Made by a program: the position numbers and the translations under genes
Part shown: positions 42,977 through 51,788 of the stretch, piece by piece
Layout: each line of letters begins with the position of its first letter
Numbering within the stretch: the first letter of the stretch is position 1
Notes under the pieces: generated by a model
The model's database searches: none
What the model saw: the letters and a program-made list of their open reading frames with translations, nothing else
Told to the model about the DNA's origin: nothing
Assembly: GCA_016935415.1 (NCBI GenBank)
Contig: JAFGRA010000307.1
Coordinates: 1 to 53,521 of the forward strand
Source of the DNA: Anaerolineales bacterium
GTDB taxonomy: Bacteria; Chloroflexota; Anaerolineae; Anaerolineales; UBA11579
Direction of reading: 5' to 3'
Length of the DNA: 53,521 nucleotides

Positions 42977-43323
42977 AATGTGAAAAAATACTCCGTTTAT
43001 TGTCCTATGACAGGCTGGCGTGTGGATAGAAAACAATACTGTGGTAGGGGGTATGTCTATTCTGTGGGGTGGTGTTTTATCTGAGTTGATTATTTATACT
43101 CAAATTGTAATCAGGGAAATTGGGTCTTATATCTATTAAGTGAAGATGTAGACCCAAATGATTTCATTAGATCCGAGTGAATATAAACGGCCTTTTGGGC
43201 CAATTAGGTATTTGCTTGGATGTGATCACGCTCAGAATGGAGGTGTACCAATCGAAAAAACAGAAAATTTAATAGACTCATGCGTCGAAATTTTAAAAAC
43301 TTTACAAACGTAAGGAGAAGAAC
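42977..43323 (+). other. Long leader/intergenic region of the second substrate-binding protein gene
   Basis: No gene. An 8-bp inverted repeat TTGGGTCT (43120-43127) / AGACCCAA (43150-43157) and a GGCC-TTTTG-GGCC hairpin near 43190 could form leader structure. GGAGGTG at 43239-43245 opens an 11-codon frame (43237-43272), which resembles the arrangement before the first copy. I see no clear -35/-10 pair. Confidence 0.35.
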
Positions 43324-45144
43324 GTGAAGAGAAAAGGTATTCCGCTTTTAATTGTCCTGGTAATGATTGGTAGTGTCATTCTTTCTGCATGCCAGGCAGA
43401 ACCAGAAACTGTTGTTGTTACCCAAGTTGTCGAGGTTGAAGGTGAACCCGTTGTTATCACTCAGGTTGTCGAAGTTCCTCAGGAGGAAGATATGGAGGAA
43501 ATGGAACAGCCGGTGACGATGGATGCGTTTTCTACGACGGACATCCCGACCCTTGACCCACAGGTTGGTGAGGACGCGGTTTCGATCAACTATATCGAGA
43601 ACCTCTTCGTGCATTTAACCAATTACGATCTGGTGACCAGCGAGGTTGTTCCTGAAGCTGCCACGGAATGGTCGGTAAGTGAGAATGGCTTGACCTGGAC
43701 CTTTACCCTGCGCACGGATATCCCCTGGGTGTATCATGTGCCCGGTGGTGAGACCACGCAGGTTGTTGACGAAGAAGGTAACCCCCGCTTCGTAACTGCG
43801 CATGATTTCGAGTACGGTATCAAGCGCGCTTGTGATCCTAACATTGGTTCATACTACAGCACGGTTGTTGCTCCGGTTATCAAAGGCTGCAGCGATGTTT
43901 TGGGCTACGAAGATCCCGCCAATATCCCCGCCGAGTTGGTGGATGCGATCGGTGTGTCGGCAACAGCTGATGACACGCTGGTAATCGAGCTTGAATTCCC
44001 TGCCGGTTACTTCCTCTCCATGACTCCGATGTGGACGTTGGCTGCCAGCCCGCAATGGGCTATCGAAGAAATTGGCGAGCAGTGGATTGAAGCTGGCTAC
44101 ATTGTGACCAATGGCCGTTACGTGTTGGATGAGTGGGTACATGGCGTGCGTCGTAAGATCATGCGCAACCCGCTTATGCCTGCCGATATGGCCGGCGATG
44201 GTAATATCGAGGTCATGGTTGCCAATGTCGTCCCGGATGCAAGCACTGGTTACGCGCTGTGGCTGAACGGCGAGGTGGACTTCATCGACTTGATCCCGGA
44301 TGCAGAAGTTGAAGCGCATTTGGCACAATTCCCTGATGAAACCATCCAGATTGCCGACCTGGCTGTTTTCTATATCGCTTTCCGTATGACCAAGCCGCCG
44401 TTCGACGACGTGCACGTACGTCGGGCGTTTGGGGCTGCTTTCGATCGTGAGACCTATGTCAACGAAGTGATCCTTGGGCAAGGTGTTCCGATGAAACACT
44501 TTGCGCCTCCTGGAATCTTCGGCGCTCCGCCGATCGACGAAGTTGGTGTTGGCTATGATCCTGAATTCGCAGCGGCTGAACTGGCGGAAGCCGGTTACCC
44601 GAATTGCGAAGGTTTCCCGCAGGTTACTATCCTGGGTTACAGCGGCCAGCGCACGTTAAGCTGGATCGAATACGCTCAGGGCCAGTGGGAACAAAATCTG
44701 GGTTGCTCGGCTGATACGATCGTGATCGAGCAGCAGACCTTTGCCGAACTTTTGGCCTCGACCGCACAAGACCAGCCAGACGAAACCGTGCCGCATATGT
44801 GGACGCTCGCCTGGGGCCCGGACTACGCTGACGAGAACAACTGGGTCGGTGACGTGTTATGGTGCGAGAGTGAAAACCGCTCCAAGCGCTCCTGCAATGA
44901 GATCGATGATCTGATCCTGCAAGCTCGCGAGGAGCCAGATCAGGCTGTCCGTGCAGAACTGTACCGCCAGGTCGAGGAAGACTTCTTCGGTCCAGAAGGT
45001 GAATATCCGTTCTTCCCGGTCTATCTGCGCATTCAGTATGCGGCGAACCAAACCTGGTTGTCACGCATTCCTGCCTTGTTTGGTGGTCAACAATGGTACA
45101 ACTGGGATATCGATTGGGAAGCCAAGCAAGCCGGCTTGCAGTAG
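43324..45144 (+). CDS. ABC transporter substrate-binding lipoprotein, family 5 (second copy)
   Basis: A paralogue of the preceding gene, of exactly the same length (606). It aligns without visible gaps apart from the linker. It has the signal and lipobox LLIVLVMIGSVILSAC, then an ETVVVTQVVEVEGEPVV linker and the same binding-domain motifs (DFEYGIKRACDPNIG, PPGIFGAPPIDEVGVG, WTLAWGPDYADENNW). Differences concentrate in surface loops and in a few pocket-adjacent stretches, such as VDFIDLIPDAE against VDVAGIPDAE. The ligand may therefore be similar but not identical. The start GTG is preceded by AAGGAGAAGAA, the same as in the first copy. It has its own leader and terminator. Confidence 0.9.
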   Translation: MKRKGIPLLIVLVMIGSVILSACQAEPETVVVTQVVEVEGEPVVITQVVEVPQEEDMEEMEQPVTMDAFSTTDIPTLDPQVGEDAVSINYIENLFVHLTNYDLVTSEVVPEAATEWSVSENGLTWTFTLRTDIPWVYHVPGGETTQVVDEEGNPRFVTAHDFEYGIKRACDPNIGSYYSTVVAPVIKGCSDVLGYEDPANIPAELVDAIGVSATADDTLVIELEFPAGYFLSMTPMWTLAASPQWAIEEIGEQWIEAGYIVTNGRYVLDEWVHGVRRKIMRNPLMPADMAGDGNIEVMVANVVPDASTGYALWLNGEVDFIDLIPDAEVEAHLAQFPDETIQIADLAVFYIAFRMTKPPFDDVHVRRAFGAAFDRETYVNEVILGQGVPMKHFAPPGIFGAPPIDEVGVGYDPEFAAAELAEAGYPNCEGFPQVTILGYSGQRTLSWIEYAQGQWEQNLGCSADTIVIEQQTFAELLASTAQDQPDETVPHMWTLAWGPDYADENNWVGDVLWCESENRSKRSCNEIDDLILQAREEPDQAVRAELYRQVEEDFFGPEGEYPFFPVYLRIQYAANQTWLSRIPALFGGQQWYNWDIDWEAKQAGLQ

Positions 45145-45168
45145 AAATCCACAGGTAATTAGTTTTAT

Positions 45169-45206
45169 ATTAGGGTGCGGCAGATGCTGCACCCTAATTT
45201 TTCTTA
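45169..45206 (+). terminator. Terminator of the second binding-protein gene
   Basis: A 10-bp stem ATTAGGGTGC (45169-45178) / GCACCCTAAT (45189-45198), then TTTTTCTT. Confidence 0.85.
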
Positions 45207-45338
45207 TCACATATTATCAATCCTGTCAGGAGAATTTGGCGATTTCGGACGAGTTATTAATCCAAATTACCCTGTCAGGTGTATATAAAATATGAAGGTG
45301 TCTTACTGATCAAAGAAAAACGAGTTGAAAATAATGTT

Positions 45339-46841
45339 ATGGCCTGGTTAGCTGACCGAAAAATCATTCCCGTACACCAACTGCGCTGGAAGCTCACCCT
45401 GAGTTATACCGCAGTCACGGTGGGTGTGTTGCTGGTGATAGAACTGATCGTGATCGCTGGTGTGTTTGCCTACTTTATTTCCAACGCCAGGTTGTCGCCG
45501 GAAGGCGTGCTCCAGGAATTGAACAGCGGCTGGGTGCCGCTTGCCCAGCCTTACCTTTCCGAAGACCCGCCGGATATTGAAGGGTTGCAAAATTTCCTGC
45601 AGCAGTTCTTAGGCTCCCAGGTGGATACCGACCCGCTGGTGATCACCGGAAGTTTAGAACTGGAATTGAAAAGTTATAACTTCTTGAGTGTGATTTTCGT
45701 CGATGCTGAAGGGAATCCAGTTGGCGCAATCCCGCATGATATTCTTGAGGGTTCTGACGAAACATCATTGTTTGGGCTGGAAGCTGTGGCGGGATTGGAA
45801 GGTCATTTGCAATTGGCCCTGGAAGGTGAACGCGATAGCTCTCAGTTGTATTCCGTCCAGGAACCGGATAATCGCGTGGTTGGTGCGATCCCAATTTATC
45901 ACGAAAACGATGCCTCAAAAGTGGTGGGTGCGCTGGTGTTTACGACCAAGTCGATTCCCTGGGGGCTGCTGCCGATCAAGGAGATCATTCGCCAATTCGG
46001 GTATAGCTTTTTGATCATTACGCTGGCCGTTGGTTTGTTGGGTACGGCTTTTGGTTCGCTCACGGCCAGGAGTCTGGTGAAACGCTTGCATAATTTGTCC
46101 GATTCTGCGCGCGCCTGGAGCCAGGGCGATTTCTCGATTTCGGTAGATGATGCAGCGGAGGATGAATTGGGCCTTTTGGCCCAGGATTTGAACAGTATGG
46201 CTGGCCAGTTGGAAGACTTGCTCAATAAGCGCGAGGAAATGTCCATAATCGAGGAGCGCAGCCGCCTGGCGCGTGACCTGCATGACAGCGTCAAGCAGCA
46301 AGCTTTCGCAGCGTCGGCTCAACTTGGGGCTGCAATTGCGCGCCTGAAAAATGATCCGACCTCCGCAGAGACGCATGTGGTCGAAGCCGAACGTTTGGTG
46401 TATGAAGTGCGCCAGGAACTGACTGATTTGATCCGTGAACTGCATCCGGTGGCCTTGAAGGACAGTAGCTTAGCCCCGGCGATTCGGGAATATGCCGGCG
46501 ACTGGGCGGCACAAAAAGATATTGAAATCGATGTGCAGGTGAAAGGGGAACGGCCGTTGTCGGTCGAGATCGAACAAGCCTTGTTCAGGATTGCCCAGGA
46601 AGCACTCGCTAATATTGCCCGGCACAGCGAGGCGAAGCGGGTAGGTATTTGCTTGTACTATCAAAAAAGTGAAGTATTGCTGAAAATAGAGGATGATGGC
46701 ATTGGCTTCGAACCGCTTTCAGCCAACGGCGGCTTGGGCCTGCGTTCGATGCGAGAGCGCTGTGAATTGTTAGGCGGCAACATAACTATCGAAAGTGCAC
46801 CTGGGAACGGTACCTGTATCCAGGCGCGTTGTGTAATCTAG
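45339..46841 (+). CDS. Sensor histidine kinase, NarL/DesK (HisKA_3) type
   Basis: A membrane kinase of 500 residues from the ATG at 45339. The frame opens at a GTG at 45279, and neither start has a good ribosome site. An N-terminal helix (about residues 18-50) leads to an extracellular sensor region (about 50-205). A second helix and HAMP linker follow, then the HisKA_3 domain with phospho-acceptor H315 in RLARDLHDSVKQQAF. The HATPase domain has EDDGIGFEPLSANGGLGLRSM. It phosphorylates the regulator encoded ten bases downstream. It lies directly after two binding-protein genes, so it may sense the same ligands or control those genes; that is an inference from position. Confidence 0.9.
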   Translation: MAWLADRKIIPVHQLRWKLTLSYTAVTVGVLLVIELIVIAGVFAYFISNARLSPEGVLQELNSGWVPLAQPYLSEDPPDIEGLQNFLQQFLGSQVDTDPLVITGSLELELKSYNFLSVIFVDAEGNPVGAIPHDILEGSDETSLFGLEAVAGLEGHLQLALEGERDSSQLYSVQEPDNRVVGAIPIYHENDASKVVGALVFTTKSIPWGLLPIKEIIRQFGYSFLIITLAVGLLGTAFGSLTARSLVKRLHNLSDSARAWSQGDFSISVDDAAEDELGLLAQDLNSMAGQLEDLLNKREEMSIIEERSRLARDLHDSVKQQAFAASAQLGAAIARLKNDPTSAETHVVEAERLVYEVRQELTDLIRELHPVALKDSSLAPAIREYAGDWAAQKDIEIDVQVKGERPLSVEIEQALFRIAQEALANIARHSEAKRVGICLYYQKSEVLLKIEDDGIGFEPLSANGGLGLRSMRERCELLGGNITIESAPGNGTCIQARCVI

Positions 46842-46850
46842 GATATAAAA

Positions 46851-47504
46851 ATGAATGACCCAATTAGTGTATTGATCGTTGATGACCATGAAGTTGTGCG
46901 CCAGGGGGTGCGTGCTTATCTGGATGCGCAGGCTGATTTCGACGTGATCGCCGAAGCTTCAACCGGGAGGAAGGCTGTAGAGATCAGCGCTGAGCATGTC
47001 CCGGACGTGGTGCTCATGGATTTAGTGATGAGTGAGATGGACGGTGTCGAAGCAACGCGGCAGGTAAAAAGTGTCAGCCCGCGTTCACAGATCGTTGTAT
47101 TAACTTCTTATCATCAGGATGAGTATATTTTCCCGGCGTTACAAGCCGGGGCAATTTCTTACATTATCAAAGATGTGAAGATGGATGAGTTGGCGGCTGC
47201 TATCCGGCGGGCGGCGAGTGGAGAAGCCACGCTGCACCCGCGCATTGCCAGCCGAGTGATTCAGGAACTGCAAAACACCAACCACGAGAGCCGCAATCCC
47301 TACACCACGCTCACTGAGCGGGAGTTGGATGTCTTGAAATTGATCGCACAGGGCATGCCGAACAGCCAGATCGCCAGCGAATTGGTAATCAGCGAAAATA
47401 CCGTGAAGGGGCATGTGAGCAATATCCTCAGTAAGTTGCAATTGGCAGACCGCACCCAGGCGGCGGTATACGCCTGGCAGAGCGGGATCGTGAGAAGAGA
47501 GTAA
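46851..47504 (+). CDS. NarL/LuxR-family response regulator
   Basis: A 217-residue two-domain regulator. The receiver domain has acidic VDDHE near residue 10, phospho-acceptor D57 in VVLMDLVMSEMDG, the conserved Thr/Ser (VLTSYHQDEY) and Lys (IIKDVKMDE). The LuxR-type HTH is LTERELDVLKLIAQGMPNSQ, continuing to NTVKGHVSNILSKL. It is transcribed with the upstream kinase. Targets are not shown by the sequence. No clear terminator follows in the 240-base gap up to the GntR gene. Confidence 0.93.
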   Translation: MNDPISVLIVDDHEVVRQGVRAYLDAQADFDVIAEASTGRKAVEISAEHVPDVVLMDLVMSEMDGVEATRQVKSVSPRSQIVVLTSYHQDEYIFPALQAGAISYIIKDVKMDELAAAIRRAASGEATLHPRIASRVIQELQNTNHESRNPYTTLTERELDVLKLIAQGMPNSQIASELVISENTVKGHVSNILSKLQLADRTQAAVYAWQSGIVRRE

Positions 47505-47717
47505 GTTGAAAGCGTACTGCGTATAGTCACATATTCGAGTTGTAGACTGCAAGATGCAGGATGCAAGAAGGTAAATTATAAGTTAGAAATTACAAATAAC
47601 GAAGAGTGTACATCTCTTGCTTATGCTGAGAGTTGATTATTGAAAGTTACATTCTTTTTATAGTCGAAATTCGTAATGGGGAGAAATATGTGGTAGGGTG
47701 ACGGTTCGATGTGGACC

Positions 47718-47737
47718 GTATATCATATATGATATAC
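47718..47737. promoter_or_regulatory. GntR operator: perfect 20-bp palindrome
   Basis: GTATATCATA/TATGATATAC is a perfect palindrome without a spacer. A TATACT (-10-like) hexamer at 47733-47738 overlaps its right end, and the GTG start of the GntR gene is six bases further. It is the probable autoregulatory site of the FadR-subfamily regulator. Confidence 0.75.
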
Positions 47738-47744
47738 TTCGCTT

Positions 47745-48431
47745 GTGAAGACTCCTGATAATCTCCAAAACGTTTACTTGACCAAAGAAGAATACGCCTT
47801 TGAGCTTTTGCGCACCGCGATCTTAGACGGTGAATTGAAACCGGGCGAAAAATTGGTGATCGACCGACTGAGCGACGACTTGGGAATCAGCACAATCCCG
47901 ATTCGCTCGGCCTTGCAGCGTCTGGATATGGAAGGGTTGGTGGAGATCACACCGCATTCTCCAGCGCGTGTAGCACCAATCTCGCTCGATATGGTTGCTG
48001 AGACCTTTGCGCTTTTGGCGGCGTTGGAAGAGGTTGCCTTTGTGAACGCGGCCTTGAAGCTTACCGATGAGGGCTTACAGCCTATCCGCGATCTGGTTGA
48101 AGAAATGGGGAGGGTGGCTGTGTCGGGGGAGACGGGGAATTGGATGGATTTGAATATTGCCTTTCACCGTAAAATTGCCGAACAGACCGGGATGCAATTG
48201 TTGATCGAATTTACCAACCGGGCGCTCGACCAGTGGCGGCGTTTGAGCCATTGCTACTTCGAAGAAGTGGCGGCTGAGCGTATTCGGCAGGCACAGCGCG
48301 AGCATGTGGAAATCCTGCACTTAGTAGAAACAAAGCAGGTGAATGCGCTATCGGCTTTGGCTAGGCAGCATAATCAGGGGGCGTTCCAAGCTTACCAGCA
48401 ATTGATGCAGAACATGGAGGAAGAAGTATAA
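47745..48431 (+). CDS. GntR-family regulator, FCD (FadR) subfamily
   Basis: A 228-residue repressor. The winged helix is at residues 15-75 (LLRTAILDGELKPGEKL, GISTIPIRSALQRLDMEGLV), followed by the all-helical FCD ligand domain from about residue 85, with metal-binding His residues in IAFHRKIAEQTG and REHVEILHLVE. FCD regulators of this type respond to uronates and other organic acids. It is the first gene of the GH88 operon, with a single base between its stop and the next ATG. The GTG start has no ribosome site, and the -10-like box ends six bases before it, which suggests a leaderless message. Confidence 0.9.
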   Translation: MKTPDNLQNVYLTKEEYAFELLRTAILDGELKPGEKLVIDRLSDDLGISTIPIRSALQRLDMEGLVEITPHSPARVAPISLDMVAETFALLAALEEVAFVNAALKLTDEGLQPIRDLVEEMGRVAVSGETGNWMDLNIAFHRKIAEQTGMQLLIEFTNRALDQWRRLSHCYFEEVAAERIRQAQREHVEILHLVETKQVNALSALARQHNQGAFQAYQQLMQNMEEEV

Positions 48432-48432
48432 T

Positions 48433-49539
48433 ATGGTTACGCGGGAAACTTTGCTCCCCAAGTGTGAGCGCGCTTTTGATTTTGCCGGTAAGCAACTTAA
48501 AGCATTGATCGAAGAACACCCCGACCAATTCCCGGAATTCACCGTGGATGGCAAGTGGTCGCTGAATAAGAATCCCTGGACGAATTGGTGTGAAGGCTTT
48601 CTGGGTGGGCAGTTGTGGTTGCTTTACAAGCACGCCGGTGACGATTATTGGCGGGAGAAAGCCGAGCACTACTCTAAATTGATCGAACATCGCAAGACCG
48701 ACCGCCAGGTGCATGACCTGGGATTTTTGTTTTGGTCAACGTATAAGCAGTGGTACGACCTGACCAGTGAGGAAGCGCTCAATGCTGTGTTGATCGAAGC
48801 CGGGCAGACGATGGCTTTACGCTTCAAGGAAAAGGGACAATACTTACGTTCCTTCCTGGCAGAAGACAGCTTGTTCATCGATATTATGATGAATGTGGGG
48901 ATTGTGTTCTATGCGGCCCAAGAGACCGATGATGCCGATCTGTTCCGTATCGCTAACCAGCATTGCCTGACGACGCGCAAGTATTTGATCCGCGGTGATG
49001 GCAGCGGTTCCCACGAAGGTATCTTTGATTTGGAGAGCGGCGAGTTCTTGCGGCAGAGTACGCAGCAGGGCTGGCGGAACGATTCGAGTTGGGCGCGCGG
49101 CCTGGCCTGGGCGCTGTATGGCTTTGGCACGGTCTATGAATTTACGCAAGATGCGCGTTATCTGAATACGGCTTGCGCGCTGGCGGACTATTACATCGAA
49201 CATACCCCGGCGCATGGCGTACCGCCTAATGATTGGGATGATCCCGAGCCGAAGTATCCCTATGAAAGCTCGGCGGCGGCGATTGCCGCCTCGGGGATGC
49301 TGAATCTCGCAAAACTGGCCCAAAATCCGGCCGCGGCGCGCATGTACCAGCAGTACGCTTACACGATTCTGGATACGCTGACTTCGCCGGAATTCCTGGC
49401 CGATCAGACGCCGGGTTACGAGGGTATTCTCAAGCGCGGCATCTACCATTTGAATAAGGGACTGGGCGTAGATCAAAGCGTGATGTGGGGCGAGTTTTTC
49501 TTCCTGGAAGCTGTAAGTAAGGTAATCAATGATGATTGA
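48433..49539 (+). CDS. GH88 unsaturated glycuronyl hydrolase
   Basis: A 368-residue (alpha/alpha)6 barrel enzyme that hydrates the C4-C5 double bond left by polysaccharide lyases and releases unsaturated glucuronic or galacturonic acid. GH88 signatures are KWSLNKNPWTNWCEGFLGG, the first catalytic Asp in QVHDLGFLFW, and the second in LAEDSLFIDIMMN. The aromatic subsite residues are in WRNDSSWARGLAWALYG. There is no signal peptide, so it acts on imported oligosaccharides. It may serve glycosaminoglycan, xanthan, ulvan or pectin-type fragments; the sequence does not decide which. The product could enter the KduD-KdgK-Eda route encoded at 29-31.6 kb. Confidence 0.9.
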   Translation: MVTRETLLPKCERAFDFAGKQLKALIEEHPDQFPEFTVDGKWSLNKNPWTNWCEGFLGGQLWLLYKHAGDDYWREKAEHYSKLIEHRKTDRQVHDLGFLFWSTYKQWYDLTSEEALNAVLIEAGQTMALRFKEKGQYLRSFLAEDSLFIDIMMNVGIVFYAAQETDDADLFRIANQHCLTTRKYLIRGDGSGSHEGIFDLESGEFLRQSTQQGWRNDSSWARGLAWALYGFGTVYEFTQDARYLNTACALADYYIEHTPAHGVPPNDWDDPEPKYPYESSAAAIAASGMLNLAKLAQNPAAARMYQQYAYTILDTLTSPEFLADQTPGYEGILKRGIYHLNKGLGVDQSVMWGEFFFLEAVSKVINDD

Positions 49540-50314
49540 AAACGAGAAAAAAGTCGCAATTGTGACCGGCGGCAGTCGTGGGATTGGCAAGGCAATCGCT
49601 TTGGCGTTGGGAGAGCGCGGCTGGCGAGTGATCGTTAATTACAATCGCAACCGAGATGCTGCTGAGGAGACGCTGAATACCTTACAGGAAGCTGGTGGGG
49701 TGGGCGCGATCGTGCAGGCCGATGTCGCCAATGAAGATGACCGGATGTGCTTAGTTGAAAGCACGCTTGAAGCTTATGGACGGATTGATTTGCTGGTCAA
49801 TAACGCTGGAATGGCGCCGCGCCAGCGCCGCGATCTGCTGGAAATGACTGCCGAAAGTTACGATGAGGTCATGGCAGTTAATCTGAAAGGGCCATTTTTC
49901 CTGACACAATTGGTTGTCCGGAAGATGATCGCTCTGGTGCAGGCCGGAAAAATTTCCGCGCCTAAAATTGTAAATGTGAACTCAATCAGCGCGTATACGA
50001 GCAGCACGGCACGCGGCGAATACTGTATCTCGAAAGCCGGGATGGGGATGATGACGGCGCTGTATGCCGACCGGCTGGCGGAATATGGGATTGGGGTGTA
50101 TGAGGTGCGCCCCGGCATCATCGCCACAGACATGACCAGCGCGGTCAAGGGGAAATATGATCTACTTTTTGCGCAAGGACTGACGCCGATTGCGCGTTGG
50201 GGCGTGCCGGAAGACGTGGCCAAGGCCGTGCTTGCGATTGCTGAGGATTATCTGCCGTATTCAACCGGCGAAATAATCAATGTGGATGGTGGGTTCCACT
50301 TACGGCGTTTATGA
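49529..50314 (+). CDS. Short-chain dehydrogenase in the GH88 operon (FabG-like)
   Basis: A 261-residue classical SDR. Features are TGGSRGIGKAIALALGERG, NYNRNRD after strand 2 (Asn/Arg, favours NADP), NNAGMAPRQRRD, catalytic Ser in NSISAYTSS, and the YCISKAG active site. The start overlaps the GH88 gene by 11 bases, so translation is coupled. The MAPRQRRDLLEMTAESY stretch is typical of SDRs in sugar-acid clusters and not of fatty acid synthesis. The substrate is probably a sugar or ketouronate (inference). Confidence 0.88.
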   Translation: MMIENEKKVAIVTGGSRGIGKAIALALGERGWRVIVNYNRNRDAAEETLNTLQEAGGVGAIVQADVANEDDRMCLVESTLEAYGRIDLLVNNAGMAPRQRRDLLEMTAESYDEVMAVNLKGPFFLTQLVVRKMIALVQAGKISAPKIVNVNSISAYTSSTARGEYCISKAGMGMMTALYADRLAEYGIGVYEVRPGIIATDMTSAVKGKYDLLFAQGLTPIARWGVPEDVAKAVLAIAEDYLPYSTGEIINVDGGFHLRRL

Positions 50315-50339
50315 GAATTAAGACGAGAGGAATGCAGTG

Positions 50340-51788
50340 ATGAGATACCCACGGATGGCACAGTTGCGCACACCGCAAGACTTTCAAACCAGACTGGACG
50401 AGCTGGACTTGGAGCTTGGATTCGATGCAGAAATGCAGCGTGGACCGGATGCTCCGTTGGCGCAATCTTATACATTGCGGGACGGTTTCCGAATCGGCAA
50501 CCGTTTTTGCGTACAGCCGATGGAAGGCTGGGATGGTTCTATGGATGGTAAACCCAGTGAAAATACCTTCCGGCGTTGGGAACGTTTTGGGATCAGTGGG
50601 GCCAAATTGGTATGGGGTGGCGAAGCGACCGCAGTGCGGCATGACGGGCGCGCCAATCCCCATCAACTGATTATCAGTGAATATACACTGTCTGAACTGG
50701 AAGCTTTGCGCCAAACCCTGGTGGATGCCCACATTTCCCACTTTGGAACCGCTGATGATTTGCTAATCGGTTTGCAGCTTACGCACTCCGGCCGGTTCTC
50801 GCGGCCGACGGCGGGCGGTGCATTGGAGCCGACCATTTTATACCATCATCCCTACCTGGATGAGAAATATGGTTTGCCTCCGAATTATTCGGTGATAAGC
50901 GATGGTGAGATCGAGATGCTTGTGGCGGATTTTGTGCGTGCCGCCAAACAAGCTTATGAGATTGGTTTTCAATTCGTGGATCTCAAGCACTGTCATGGCT
51001 ACCTGGGGCACGAATTCCTGACTGCTTACTCCAGGTCGGGCAAATACGGCGGCTCATTTGAGAACCGCACGCGTTTCCTGCGTGAGATCGTGACGGGGAT
51101 TCGGACGGAAGCGCCCAATTTGCGAATTGGCGTGCGGCTGAGTGCCTTCGATATGCCGCCATTCAGACCAGGCGCGGATATGGCGGGCGAGCCGGTGGAG
51201 TTGCTTGACGAACGGCGATACTGGTTCGGCGCGGAGCAGGCCAACCCGTTTAGTTTCGATTTAGAAGAGACCGTCCGTTTTTTGGAATTGCTCGATGCAT
51301 TGCATATCGAGTTAGTGAACGTGACCGCGGGCAGCCCATATTATTGCCATCATATCCAGCGTCCAGCGCTTTTTCCGCCTTCGGACGGCTACCAGCCGCC
51401 AGAAGACCCGCTGGTGGGTGTGGCGCGCCAGATCGAGGCGACCGCGCGGCTCAAGGCGCACGTTCCCAATTTGCTGATGGTCGGGACGGCTTACAGCTAT
51501 TTGCAGGAGTGGCTGCCGAATGTGGCGCAATACGTGGTGCGCACCGGGCAGGCGGACTTCATTGGCCTGGGGCGGATGATGCTTTCATACCCAGAAATGC
51601 CTGTGGATATTTTGACCGGGAAAACCTTACAGCGCAAGTCGATCTGCCGCACGTTCAGCGATTGCACGACCGCCCCACGCAATGGGCTGGTATCGGGCTG
51701 TTTCCCGCTTGATGCATATTACAAGGAATCTCCAGTGGCGGAGACGTTGAAAACTGCCAAGGCGCAGATGAAGGAGAAATTCGAATGA
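50340..51788 (+). CDS. NADH:flavin oxidoreductase of the old yellow enzyme family
   Basis: An FMN TIM-barrel protein of about 482 residues. The FMN and substrate motifs are [13 protein letters not shown], the [12 protein letters not shown] catalytic-His segment, [18 protein letters not shown] and [17 protein letters not shown]. There is no C-terminal NADH-binding domain. At the end, CRTFSDC followed 11 residues later by GCFPLD looks like a degenerate form of the four-cysteine iron-sulfur motif of dienoyl-CoA-reductase relatives. Start at ATG 50340 (GAGAGG nine bases upstream) or GTG 50337. Its stop overlaps the next start by ATGA. Old yellow enzymes reduce activated C=C bonds; in a GH88 operon an unsaturated sugar derivative is a candidate (inference). 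Confidence 0.88.
   Translation: MRYPRMAQLRTPQDFQTRLDELDLELGFDAEMQRGPDAPLAQSYTLRDGFRIGNRFCVQPMEGWDGSMDGKPSENTFRRWERFGISGAKLVWGGEATAVRHDGRANPHQLIISEYTLSELEALRQTLVDAHISHFGTADDLLIGLQLTHSGRFSRPTAGGALEPTILYHHPYLDEKYGLPPNYSVISDGEIEMLVADFVRAAKQAYEIGFQFVDLKHCHGYLGHEFLTAYSRSGKYGGSFENRTRFLREIVTGIRTEAPNLRIGVRLSAFDMPPFRPGADMAGEPVELLDERRYWFGAEQANPFSFDLEETVRFLELLDALHIELVNVTAGSPYYCHHIQRPALFPPSDGYQPPEDPLVGVARQIEATARLKAHVPNLLMVGTAYSYLQEWLPNVAQYVVRTGQADFIGLGRMMLSYPEMPVDILTGKTLQRKSICRTFSDCTTAPRNGLVSGCFPLDAYYKESPVAETLKTAKAQMKEKFE

Noticed and set aside
47535-47575. Short direct repeats (GATGCAGGATGCAAG) as a repeat element
   Set aside because: Too short and not found elsewhere in the window; probably chance.
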